Assembly: GCF_026151335.1 (NCBI RefSeq)
Contig: NZ_JAMQPP010000004.1
From: Leptospira_A soteropolitanensis
GTDB taxonomy: Bacteria; Spirochaetota; Leptospiria; Leptospirales; Leptospiraceae
Reading direction: 5' to 3' (one strand)
Length of the DNA: 64,000 bases
The notes beneath the pieces are model-generated. The model did not search any database, had not been told where the DNA came from, and worked only from the letters and a program-made list of their open reading frames with translations. Of the stretch, positions 17,567 through 26,131 are shown one piece after another (within the stretch, counting starts at the first letter, position 1; each line of letters starts with the position of its first letter). Made by a program: the position numbers and the translations under genes.

Positions 17567-19098
17567 ACGTTCCCGAGTAAAATATGTAACAGTCGTTCCG
17601 TGGCCTTCACAGCAGCCACTTGTTGGTCGGAATCAATGCCAATGGTACGAATCGGATGAGTATCACCCTCCCCTTTCCAAGTAATGACAGTTTCTACAAG
17701 AGCATTGGTATTCCCACCGGGAGGTATCCTTACTTCATAATCATAAAGTTTAGGAATTTGTATGTTTAATTCTTTTAAGATTTTACCGAGGGCGTGCATA
17801 AAGGCATCATAACCACCATCCCCTTCTCCCTTGGCTTCATAAAGTTTTCCTTGGAAATTGACTTTTACTTCGGCTCTTGGTTTTACTCCGATGCCGCTTG
17901 TCACAATACACGACTCGATTCGAAAACTTGCTTCTAAGTTTTCGCCTGTGATGTCAGAGATGATATAAGGAAGGTCTTCCTTGGTGACAGTTTTGTTCTG
18001 GTCTCCCAGCTCAATCACCCTTTCCAAAACTTTTTTTTCAATTTCAGGGGAAAGAACCATACCCAACTGTTTTAAATTTTCCGTGATACTCGCCTTACCA
18101 GCTAACTTACCCAATGCGTAAACTCTAGCTCTACCAAAACGTTCAGGCAGAATGGGATTGGCATACAAATTTCCTTTTTTATCACCATCGGCATGAACTC
18201 CTGCCGTTTGCGTAAATACATCTTCACCAACAATGGGACGGTTATCAGAAATTCGTTTCCCTGAAAAAATTTCAACAAGCCTTGAGGCATTGGTAATTTC
18301 TTTTTCTATAATCGAAGTTTTAAATTTTGTTTTGTCGTGGATTGCTGTGATAACAGCCTCTAAAGGGGAATTTCCTGCCCGTTCGCCGAGTCCATTGACT
18401 GCGACATGTAGGCCTCGAACCCCAGCTTGGACGGCTTCCAAACAATTAGCCACTGCTAAATCATAATCATTATGTCCGTGAAATTCAAACCAAAGTTTTG
18501 GAAATTCTTTGACAAGATCGGTAATGGCCGTCCGAACTTCCAAGGGAGATAAAACTCCGAGAGTATCTGCTAAATAAAACTTATGAACAGGAAACTTTGA
18601 AACAACATTCAAATATTCTAAAACATAATCACGAGAATACAAATATCCATTAGACCAGTCTTCTAAATAAACATTTACGGTAATTCCTGATGCTTTAGCA
18701 AACTCAACAGTTTTCTGGATGTCTAAAAAATGCTCAGATGGAGTTTTTCGAAGTTGATTTGTTAGGTGATTTAGTGATCCCTTAGTGAGAAGGTTTAGAA
18801 CTCGAACTCCCGTTCCCTTCATCCACTCTACAGTTTTATCATAATCCACGAACCCTAAAATTTCGATTCGGTCGTGCAGACTTTCTAATTTAGCCCATTC
18901 CACAATTTTTTTAACTGCTTCAAATTCACCAGGAGATACTCGAGCACTGGCAATTTCCACTCGATTGGCTTTTAAATCCATTAGCAAGTGTTTGGTGATA
19001 TTTAACTTTTGCTGCCAAGAAAAGGAGACTCCGTTTGTCTGCTCCCCGTCCCGTAAAGTAACGTCCAGAATTTCTATAGTAGAGTTAGATTCGGTCAT
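17563..19098 (-). CDS. cimA: (R)-citramalate synthase
   Basis: Condenses pyruvate and acetyl-CoA to citramalate, the first step of the pyruvate route to isoleucine that Leptospira uses instead of threonine deaminase. The HMGL-like catalytic start LDVTLRDGEQTNGVSF is at residues 11-26, EFHGHNDYDLAVAN carries the metal histidines, and GERAGNSPLEA follows. The C-terminal regulatory (LeuA allosteric) domain includes EGDGGYDAFMHAL and RIPPGGNTNALVET. The sequence closely follows the Leptospira CimA as I remember it, rather than LeuA. I chose the ATG at 19098 (511 residues) because it overlaps the smr stop as ATGA; the frame extends further without support. Confidence 0.92.
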   Translation of the reverse strand: MTESNSTIEILDVTLRDGEQTNGVSFSWQQKLNITKHLLMDLKANRVEIASARVSPGEFEAVKKIVEWAKLESLHDRIEILGFVDYDKTVEWMKGTGVRVLNLLTKGSLNHLTNQLRKTPSEHFLDIQKTVEFAKASGITVNVYLEDWSNGYLYSRDYVLEYLNVVSKFPVHKFYLADTLGVLSPLEVRTAITDLVKEFPKLWFEFHGHNDYDLAVANCLEAVQAGVRGLHVAVNGLGERAGNSPLEAVITAIHDKTKFKTSIIEKEITNASRLVEIFSGKRISDNRPIVGEDVFTQTAGVHADGDKKGNLYANPILPERFGRARVYALGKLAGKASITENLKQLGMVLSPEIEKKVLERVIELGDQNKTVTKEDLPYIISDITGENLEASFRIESCIVTSGIGVKPRAEVKVNFQGKLYEAKGEGDGGYDAFMHALGKILKELNIQIPKLYDYEVRIPPGGNTNALVETVITWKGEGDTHPIRTIGIDSDQQVAAVKATERLLHILLGNV

Positions 19099-19370
19099 GA
19101 TTTCAATCGGTTGATGTATTCTTTGGATGGGGCAAGAATTTCCACAATGGTTGCTCCAGGGTTTGACCGAAACATCGGATCGGTCTCCACTAGTTTCAGA
19201 AAACCGCATGTCTCTACGTAGTCAATCGCCATTCGTTTGAGGATTCCTTCCCCAATCCCGTGCAAAATTTCGACATAGGATTCCCCGTCCATAAAGGCTT
19301 CATGGAGTTCTCGCTCTAATTTGATTCGAGCTTCTTCAAATCGGAGTTTGCGGATGTAGATGGTACGCAC
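19095..19370 (-). CDS. Small stand-alone Smr-domain protein
   Basis: 91 residues, essentially one Smr domain, as at the C-terminus of MutS2. The motif HGIGEGILKR corresponds to the family HGxGxGxLr loop, preceded by a LerELheA helix and followed by a C-terminal VEILAP strand. Smr domains bind branched DNA or RNA, and some are nicking endonucleases involved in ribosome rescue. The expected LDLHG strand is only loosely present (IYIRKLRFEEA), so nuclease activity is uncertain. The start is a GTG with a GGA site, and it overlaps cimA by 4 bases. Confidence 0.75.
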   Translation of the reverse strand: MRTIYIRKLRFEEARIKLERELHEAFMDGESYVEILHGIGEGILKRMAIDYVETCGFLKLVETDPMFRSNPGATIVEILAPSKEYINRLKS

Positions 19371-19391
19371 CTTACGTCCAGAAAAATGGAC

Positions 19392-19808
19392 TTAGGTCAA
19401 ATTGCAACAGAAACGAACTGCATCTAGCAATTCTCTAGTATTCCAAGGTTTGGAAAAAATGGCGTAAGTTTTTGCTTCTTCCTTCACGCGGTTGATCGCG
19501 TCACGATCTGCATGACCTGAGATTAAAATCGACTTTATATGAGGGTATTTTTGGTGGACTTGGATGAGGAATTCATCTCCTCGCATACCAGGCATAAGCC
19601 AATCGGAGAGAATGAGGATCACTTCAACGCCTGACTGACAAAGGTCATCAATGACTTCCATTGCCTCTTCTGGATTTTGGGCCGTTTCATAGGTATAACT
19701 ACCCCCAATCTCTCGTTTTAGTTCTTGTACGAGGGAAAGGAGTAAAATTGGTTCATCATCCACACATAGGATTGCATTTTTCTCATGATGTAGCTGGGTA
19801 ATATTCAA
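19392..19808 (-). CDS. Receiver-only response regulator
   Basis: 138 residues, a single CheY-like receiver domain with no output domain. The acidic pocket D17-D18, phospho-acceptor D69 in LILSDWLMPGMRG, switch residue S98 in LISGHAD and K120 in IFSKPW are all present. Its start overlaps the upstream histidine kinase by 4 bases (19805-19808), so the two are partners. Without an output domain it must signal by protein contact or in a phosphorelay. Confidence 0.9.
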   Translation of the reverse strand: MNITQLHHEKNAILCVDDEPILLLSLVQELKREIGGSYTYETAQNPEEAMEVIDDLCQSGVEVILILSDWLMPGMRGDEFLIQVHQKYPHIKSILISGHADRDAINRVKEEAKTYAIFSKPWNTRELLDAVRFCCNLT

Positions 19809-22528
19809 ACTTTGTCCCCTTCGATTCCCTTTGGCAAATACACAATAAATTCGGTTCCATAGTCATCTGACGCGAACTCAATTTTGCCCTTCATTTTTTC
19901 TACGATTTGTTTACAAATGTCAAGCCCAAGCCCAATCCCTTCACCATGTTTTTTTGTAGTAAAAAAAGGTAAAAAAATCTTATCCCGAATCTCTGGGGCA
20001 ATTCCCTTACCTGAATCCCGGATGGATGTGATCACAAAGTTTGCATTGGATGTCACAGAGATTGCTATTTTTCCGCGATAATCCATCGCTTGCAATGCAT
20101 TATTGATAATATTAATCCAAACCTGATTGAGTTTATCTCTTTCCGCCAAACAATAATCAGTTGTATTATATAATTTGATAACTTCGACATCATTTTTTAT
20201 TTTTGCTTGGTATAAGGTTAAAATTGAATCCATTTCCGTAGGGATATGAACTTTTTGTAACTCAGTTTCTGTTTCTAAACGATCGGTATGTAAATAATGT
20301 TTGAGAGCATTCACTACATGAGATGCTTTTTCTGTCGCAGTTTGAATTACGTAGACTAAACGATATAAGCTACCTAAAATATGGACATTTTGTAGGATCA
20401 TTCCAGAACGAGGTTTTTTTAGAACTTTAAGTAGTGGTTCATCAAAATGTAAAATGCCTAGCGAAGTTAAGTCCTCCAATACCTCTTCTGGATTTTGAAT
20501 TTGATGGGAATTTAAAATTCCTAATCTTTCTTTTTTCTCTGCTCGATTGAGTATGCCTGAATTACGAGATCCAAAAGACAAACTTAGATGGAGTAAATAT
20601 TGAAAGTTCTCGCGTTCAGAAGTATCTAATGATTCCAAAAATTCCGGTAAATTAGTGATATCATTTTTTATAATTTCCGACATTGCCCTTACACTGGAAG
20701 TAATCGCACCTAATGGAGTATTCAATTCATGAGTAATTCCAGCGGCAAATTGTCCGAGAGCAGCCAGTTTTTCGCTCATTAGTAGCTGAGCTTGAGTATT
20801 GTGCAAATCAATTAGAATTTTTTCCTTTGCCTCAATCATTTCTAAAAGACTTCGATTGCTTTGTATTAATGCTTCAGTTCTTTCACCAATTTTTTCTTCA
20901 AGATTTGAATTGGTCTCCATGACCATACGTTGGCTTTCTTCCACACGATCAAAACTTAGTTTTAGTTCCTTTGACATAAAACGAAAGGCATCTGATAAAT
21001 CTTTGAGTTCGGCAATCATACTTTCGTCAACATGGTAATTCCAGTCTCCTTTGGCTAAAGATTTGGATGCCTTAGCAAAAGAAAGAACGGGCCTCGTTAC
21101 AAATTCAGCAACCACTGCAGCAAGTATTAAACTAAGGAGTATAGCCCAAGCAAAAACCATTGCTGATTTACTATTTCCAGTGATTACACCACTCAAATAA
21201 AAAGAATTGGGAAACAAAGTGATTAGATAAGTTTTTTCTTTTAATTTTGGATGAGAGTACTGTGTGACCATTGCATTCCAATTTTCACGAGAAAGCGGTT
21301 TTTTAGTCACAACGGCAAAACTAAACCGTTTTTCTGTAGTATTAATCTCATGACCCAATTTTTTTAATTCGACTCTTACGGTTTCTAAAAATCTTGATTT
21401 TCCAAGATCCGAAGATAGAAAAGCTAACGGACTTAAACTTTCATCTAACAAAAAAACTTTGCCTTGTTCATTTACTTTGGAAACATCAAGAACCTTTGCC
21501 AGTCCACTAATTTCGAGATTTGGTTCAGGAACTGATGAGAAATATTGATCTAAACTTAAAACAATATTCTTTGACCATTGCCGATGCAAAACTCCTACCA
21601 TTTGGAAGGCAGACTGCTCTGCATTTTTTAGAGTTACATAAGCCGTAATACCAACAAGGAAGAGCACCAAACCAACAAAAGGTGTAACAATAAACAACTG
21701 TAACGAAATGCCTGTTTTTAGCTCTGAATCAGATTCGACAGAAACGATCTCTTTTTGTCCCGATTTCCAAACCATTTGCGGTTCGGTGATCGTAACTTCT
21801 TTCACTTGTCCAGGAACCTCGGCCCAAAAAAATCCAAACTTTCGGACAATAGGAAAGGTGATGAACATAACAAACGGAGCTAAAAGCCATGTAATTCCTG
21901 TAGTAAACAAAAGAGCAGAGCTAATGGTATGATAGGAAATTTCAGCACCGAATTGTTCAGAACATAAATAACCCCATAAAAAAGGTTCGAGAAGTAAAAA
22001 CAAAATAACAAATAGGAAATAATAAACCCAAACTTTTAACTTACGAAAGTTAGGTGACTTTCCAATCATTTGGTAGGAAATCCAGAATAAGGATGGATTA
22101 ATAAAATAACCAGGTAACCAATCCCATAAAAAATCGGGAGGAACCCCTTCCATCAAATCGGAAAGCCCATAGGCAAACGGCACGGCAAGAAGTGCCGGGA
22201 ATCCAAAAAAATTCAAACAAAGGAAAACCGATAAATCTTTTAAACTTTCAAAAGTTTGAGCACCTGGAATTAAAACTATGGAACTTCCTAAATATCCGGT
22301 AATAAAAATACTAACAAAAGTAATTAGGAACCAATAAAAACTGGTAAGGTTCCAATTCCAAACCTCTCTCGATATTCTTAAAGTTTTTCCATTCCGAAAG
22401 GTAAAACCAGTAAATGCGAATATTGCAATAATAGAACCAAATAAAAAAGAGAACCGACCCCAAACTTCTAAAATGGGCAAAGGAATGTTGGAAACAAAAC
22501 GTTCTATCCAAACAATTGATTCGGCCAT
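19805..22528 (-). CDS. Large membrane histidine kinase with HAMP domain
   Basis: 907 residues. The N-terminal third has about seven membrane helices, resembling a MASE1-type integral sensor. A further helix near residue 285, an extracytoplasmic region of about 150 residues, a helix, and a HAMP domain (region of FVTRPVLSFAKASKSLAKGD) follow, then a coiled coil. The phospho-acceptor is H600 in AAGITHELNTPLG. The ATP-binding domain has NIINNALQAM, DSGKGIAPE and GEGIGLGLDICKQIVE. Between the H-box helix and the ATPase lies an unusual insertion of about 120 residues. The signal is unknown. It is co-translated with the receiver-only regulator. Confidence 0.9.
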   Translation of the reverse strand: MAESIVWIERFVSNIPLPILEVWGRFSFLFGSIIAIFAFTGFTFRNGKTLRISREVWNWNLTSFYWFLITFVSIFITGYLGSSIVLIPGAQTFESLKDLSVFLCLNFFGFPALLAVPFAYGLSDLMEGVPPDFLWDWLPGYFINPSLFWISYQMIGKSPNFRKLKVWVYYFLFVILFLLLEPFLWGYLCSEQFGAEISYHTISSALLFTTGITWLLAPFVMFITFPIVRKFGFFWAEVPGQVKEVTITEPQMVWKSGQKEIVSVESDSELKTGISLQLFIVTPFVGLVLFLVGITAYVTLKNAEQSAFQMVGVLHRQWSKNIVLSLDQYFSSVPEPNLEISGLAKVLDVSKVNEQGKVFLLDESLSPLAFLSSDLGKSRFLETVRVELKKLGHEINTTEKRFSFAVVTKKPLSRENWNAMVTQYSHPKLKEKTYLITLFPNSFYLSGVITGNSKSAMVFAWAILLSLILAAVVAEFVTRPVLSFAKASKSLAKGDWNYHVDESMIAELKDLSDAFRFMSKELKLSFDRVEESQRMVMETNSNLEEKIGERTEALIQSNRSLLEMIEAKEKILIDLHNTQAQLLMSEKLAALGQFAAGITHELNTPLGAITSSVRAMSEIIKNDITNLPEFLESLDTSERENFQYLLHLSLSFGSRNSGILNRAEKKERLGILNSHQIQNPEEVLEDLTSLGILHFDEPLLKVLKKPRSGMILQNVHILGSLYRLVYVIQTATEKASHVVNALKHYLHTDRLETETELQKVHIPTEMDSILTLYQAKIKNDVEVIKLYNTTDYCLAERDKLNQVWINIINNALQAMDYRGKIAISVTSNANFVITSIRDSGKGIAPEIRDKIFLPFFTTKKHGEGIGLGLDICKQIVEKMKGKIEFASDDYGTEFIVYLPKGIEGDKV

Positions 22529-22548
22529 AGCCCATGAATGGTAACGAA

Positions 22549-23619
22549 CTATGACTTTAAGTAAAGCAAAAACTTTTTTACTTTAGAGGCAAGGGAAGAA
22601 GGAAATTCAGAATCCAAGGAGGAAAAATTGACCCATTTACTTTCCACACCAAAGTTTTTTGCCAAAGTTTCGACTTGGGTTTGCTCTTTCAATGAATGGC
22701 GAAGAACAGAAAAATTCATCTTATGGTGAGTGATCGTATGTTTGAATTGCCCAATGGAAAGAAAATCGGGGAACAAGTTTTTTAAAGCTAAAAAGTATGC
22801 TGTAGGTTCGTAGTCTACTTCCGGAATTTCTCCAATAAATCCATAGGGCAGATGAAACATCTCTTTTAGAAAACGCATTTTTGGTTCTTTTACGAGTAGG
22901 ATTTTGTCCTTAAAATCAAAAACCAAAATCTCTGCGCTTAAATGGACCTGTTTTTTTTCTTTAACTCTAAGAGGGATTTCTCCTGTCTTTTGATGGACTC
23001 TCGCATAACAGGTATCAGTCAATGGGCATAATAAGCATTTCGGAGACTCCGGTAAACAAAGTGTCGCTCCAAGTTCCATCAAGGCTTGGTTATGGTCTCC
23101 TGGCCTTTCATGATATAAAAAATCGTCCGCTTTTTTTTGTAAGTCCGTATCTGCTTTCGGACCTAAAATATTTTCAGTATATCCAAAATAACGTGAGAGA
23201 ACCCGTTTAACATTTCCATCCAAAACAGCAAGTGGTAAGTCGTAAGCGATGGAAAGAATGGCCCTTGCTGTATAGTTTCCAATTCCAGGAAGTTTCAAAA
23301 CTAGATTTAAGTCTTTCGGAAAGGATCCATTATAATTTTGTACAAGAAATATGGCGGCTTTTCGGAGATTCCTTGCACGACTATAGTATCCAAGTCCTTT
23401 CCAATGGGCAAGAACCTCTTCTTCCTCTGCAGAAGCTAAAGACTCTGGTGTGGGAAATCGTTTCATAAACGATTCAAACAGAGGAAGCATAGCATTCACA
23501 CGAGTCTGTTGTAACATTACTTCAGAAACCCAAATGGGATAAGCTTGTTTTTTCTTTCGAAACGGAAGGTCCCTTTTATGAATTTGGTACCAGTCCTGTA
23601 GTTTTTTTTGTGGGTTCAA
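22549..23619 (-). CDS. mutY: A/G-specific adenine glycosylase MutY
   Basis: Removes adenine mispaired with 8-oxoguanine. The catalytic glutamate is E33 in VSEVMLQQTRV, the helix-hairpin-helix is LKLPGIGNYTARAI, and D134 lies in VLDGNVKRVLSR. The [4Fe-4S] cysteines are C188, C195, C198 and C204 (C-x6-C-x2-C-x5-C). The C-terminal NUDIX-like domain, which reads 8-oxoG, spans about residues 225-345. 356 residues, normal length. It overlaps the upstream small gene by 4 bases. Confidence 0.95.
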   Translation of the reverse strand: MNPQKKLQDWYQIHKRDLPFRKKKQAYPIWVSEVMLQQTRVNAMLPLFESFMKRFPTPESLASAEEEEVLAHWKGLGYYSRARNLRKAAIFLVQNYNGSFPKDLNLVLKLPGIGNYTARAILSIAYDLPLAVLDGNVKRVLSRYFGYTENILGPKADTDLQKKADDFLYHERPGDHNQALMELGATLCLPESPKCLLCPLTDTCYARVHQKTGEIPLRVKEKKQVHLSAEILVFDFKDKILLVKEPKMRFLKEMFHLPYGFIGEIPEVDYEPTAYFLALKNLFPDFLSIGQFKHTITHHKMNFSVLRHSLKEQTQVETLAKNFGVESKWVNFSSLDSEFPSSLASKVKKFLLYLKS

Positions 23620-23900
23620 GTTTCTGAGTCTTGAATACTATAACGAAGAAAGGTATTACAACTTCCCTCTTCAGTATAACGAACCAGATCATAATCTAAA
23701 CGTGTGGATCGGAAGAATTTGGAATGAGCCAATCTTTCTCGAATTTCCTGACGGATATGGTCGCGAGCCTCTTGACGTTTGTCGTAATGGGCAGGCGAAA
23801 GGATTTCACTTTTATAAGATAAGCTACCTTCACGGTAAATCGCCACAGTAACCTGCACCCGGTATTTTCGCTGTAATCCTTGTCTTACTTCAGTATTCAT
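23616..23900 (-). CDS. Small conserved-looking protein of unknown function
   Basis: About 94 residues from the ATG at 23900; the frame remains open back to a TTG at 23996. It is basic, with alternating beta-like segments (YRVQVTVAIYREGSLSYKSEI) and a charged helix (YDKRQEARDHIRQEIRERL). No signal peptide and no motif that I recognise. Its stop overlaps the mutY start by 4 bases, which supports a real gene co-translated with mutY. Neither start has a clear ribosome site. Confidence 0.55.
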   Translation of the reverse strand: MNTEVRQGLQRKYRVQVTVAIYREGSLSYKSEILSPAHYDKRQEARDHIRQEIRERLAHSKFFRSTRLDYDLVRYTEEGSCNTFLRYSIQDSET

Positions 23901-24040
23901 TGTATCCAAAAAACCGGTTTTTCTTCCTAAATAGATTTTCGGTCTTAGGGGGAGGGAAATTGAAAGCCTCGGATTTTTTTCATACTGCTTGCCCAAAATT
24001 TCGAATTTAATTTTCTAGATAATGAGAACATAAGATTCAA

Positions 24041-26089
24041 ATGAGCACCAAATATAACGAATCGCCATTTTTCTACAAAAGACGCCCTACCCGTGAAGTG
24101 ATGGTTGGGACTGTGGGAATTGGAGGGAAAAATCCAATTCGCATCCAATCAATGATTACATCTAACACAAGAGATACGGATGCAAGTATCAAACAAATAG
24201 CTGATTTAGAAAAAGCGGGTTCAGAAATAGTTCGCCTAACAGTTCCTAGCCAGGCAGATGCGGATAATTTACCAAACATTCGAAAACGAATGAAAGAATT
24301 GGGACTTACGGTGCCTCTTGTAGCAGATATTCATTTTACACCGCAAGTGGCACTCAAATGTGTAGAATGGGTTGAAAAGGTGCGGATCAACCCAGGTAAT
24401 TTTGCAGACAAAAAAAAATTTGAAATCATCGAATATACGGACAAAGACTATAACGAAGAATTAGAAAGAATCGAGGAAGTTTTTACACCCTTAGTCCTTC
24501 GGGCAAAGGAACTAGGAGTTGCCATGCGTATCGGTACCAATCACGGTAGTCTTTCTGATAGAATCATGAACCGGTTTGGAGATACACCGCTTGGTATGGT
24601 GGAATCTGCTTTAGAATTCATTCGGATTGCAGAAAAAAATTCATATAAAGACATTGTTGTCTCAATGAAAGCATCCAATCCGCAAGTTATGATCCAAGCC
24701 TATCGAATGTTAGTTTCCAGGTTTTACGATTTAGGAATGGATTATCCCTTACACTTGGGAGTTACAGAAGCAGGTGATGGAAAAGATGGAAGGATCAAAT
24801 CTGCCATTGGAATCGGCAGTTTACTTGAAGATGGCCTTGGAGACACAATCCGTGTTTCGCTGACAGAAGATGCCATTCATGAAATCCCTGTGGCAAAAGA
24901 ATTAGTTCGTAAATATAATGATCTATTTTTAAAAGATCAAATAAAATCACCTTCTCTTCATACTCTATCGGAACCTGGAATTTCAGAAAATCGAGAAACC
25001 ATTTTTACAGAATTTCGGGATCCTTTTCAATACTCTAGATTTTATTCCAAAGAACTCTGTTTAGGCGAAACAAAACTGGGTGATTCATCTCCTGTTCGTA
25101 TTGAAATCCGTTTTCCCTTTTTTGGATCAGAATCTGCAGAAGAAGTTCTCCACCTCATCCAAAGGGAAACCAAATCCGGCAGAATTCCTGAGATGCTCCA
25201 CTTTGCCATCGATTCAGAACTAGATTTAATTTCTCTTGGAACAATGGTACGCCGTGGTTCTTTTCCGTTACCGGTATCTGTGGAACTCTCGAAAGACCTG
25301 ACTTATCAATATGATAGTTTAGCCGAAGACCTCTACCGTATCCAAAAGTGGGTAGTAAATCCTCATATATTTTTTAAGGAATCGGAAGAGTCTTGGGACG
25401 ATCTTTTGGATTTTGTGACTCGCTTTGCCAAAGACAAACGCTGTGTTGAATGGAGCATCGAAGCAGACGAAATTCACCTAACAGAAAAAATTGTCAGAGA
25501 ATCTAAAAAAAGAAAAATAGAAAACCTGATTTTTTCTGTGAAAAATGGAGACTTACTTTCCGTTCGGAAACTGGCCTATCATTTACGAGAATCAGATTAT
25601 CCCATAACCCTTGTCACCCAAACCCAAGATAAGGAAACTCTCCTCTACGAGTCCTCCATTCAGGTGGGTGGAAGTTTACTAGATGGGATTGGCGATGTGG
25701 TTCGGTTGTCATTTGGTGATGGTGAACCAGAAGAGTCACTTCACTTAAGTTTCGATATTTTACAGGCAACTAGACTTCGCCTAACAAAAACAGAATATAT
25801 TTCTTGTCCATCTTGCGGAAGAACCATGTTTGATTTACAGTCTACAACTGCGATGATTAAAAAAAGAACAGGACATCTGAAAGGAGTCAAAATTGCCGTG
25901 ATGGGATGTATTGTCAATGGTCCTGGCGAGATGGCTGATGCCGATTTCGGATATGTCGGTGCAGGTATTGGTAAGGTTCACCTCTACAAAGGGAAAGAAA
26001 TTGTAAAAAAAGGAGTTTCCGAAGAGGAAGCGGCAGACCAACTCATCGAACTCATTCGAGAAAATGGAATGTGGAGCGATCCAGAATAA
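24041..26089 (+). CDS. ispG: 4-hydroxy-3-methylbut-2-enyl diphosphate synthase (long form)
   Basis: Penultimate enzyme of the non-mevalonate (MEP) isoprenoid pathway; converts methylerythritol cyclodiphosphate to HMBPP with a [4Fe-4S] cluster. The N-terminal TIM barrel includes PTREVMVGTVGIGG and NPGNFADKK; the C-terminal cluster domain has C589 and C592 (CPSCGRTMFD), C623 (VMGCIVNGPGE) and the fourth ligand E630. At 682 residues it is the three-domain type with an insertion of roughly 260 residues (about 310-580), as in plants, Chlamydia and some spirochaetes, rather than the about 370-residue E. coli type. It stands alone, divergent from the mutY operon. Confidence 0.95.
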   Translation: MSTKYNESPFFYKRRPTREVMVGTVGIGGKNPIRIQSMITSNTRDTDASIKQIADLEKAGSEIVRLTVPSQADADNLPNIRKRMKELGLTVPLVADIHFTPQVALKCVEWVEKVRINPGNFADKKKFEIIEYTDKDYNEELERIEEVFTPLVLRAKELGVAMRIGTNHGSLSDRIMNRFGDTPLGMVESALEFIRIAEKNSYKDIVVSMKASNPQVMIQAYRMLVSRFYDLGMDYPLHLGVTEAGDGKDGRIKSAIGIGSLLEDGLGDTIRVSLTEDAIHEIPVAKELVRKYNDLFLKDQIKSPSLHTLSEPGISENRETIFTEFRDPFQYSRFYSKELCLGETKLGDSSPVRIEIRFPFFGSESAEEVLHLIQRETKSGRIPEMLHFAIDSELDLISLGTMVRRGSFPLPVSVELSKDLTYQYDSLAEDLYRIQKWVVNPHIFFKESEESWDDLLDFVTRFAKDKRCVEWSIEADEIHLTEKIVRESKKRKIENLIFSVKNGDLLSVRKLAYHLRESDYPITLVTQTQDKETLLYESSIQVGGSLLDGIGDVVRLSFGDGEPEESLHLSFDILQATRLRLTKTEYISCPSCGRTMFDLQSTTAMIKKRTGHLKGVKIAVMGCIVNGPGEMADADFGYVGAGIGKVHLYKGKEIVKKGVSEEEAADQLIELIRENGMWSDPE

Positions 26090-26131
26090 AAAGTAGTTCC
26101 CCTCTATCCACGGATGTGAACCATTTCCTCC

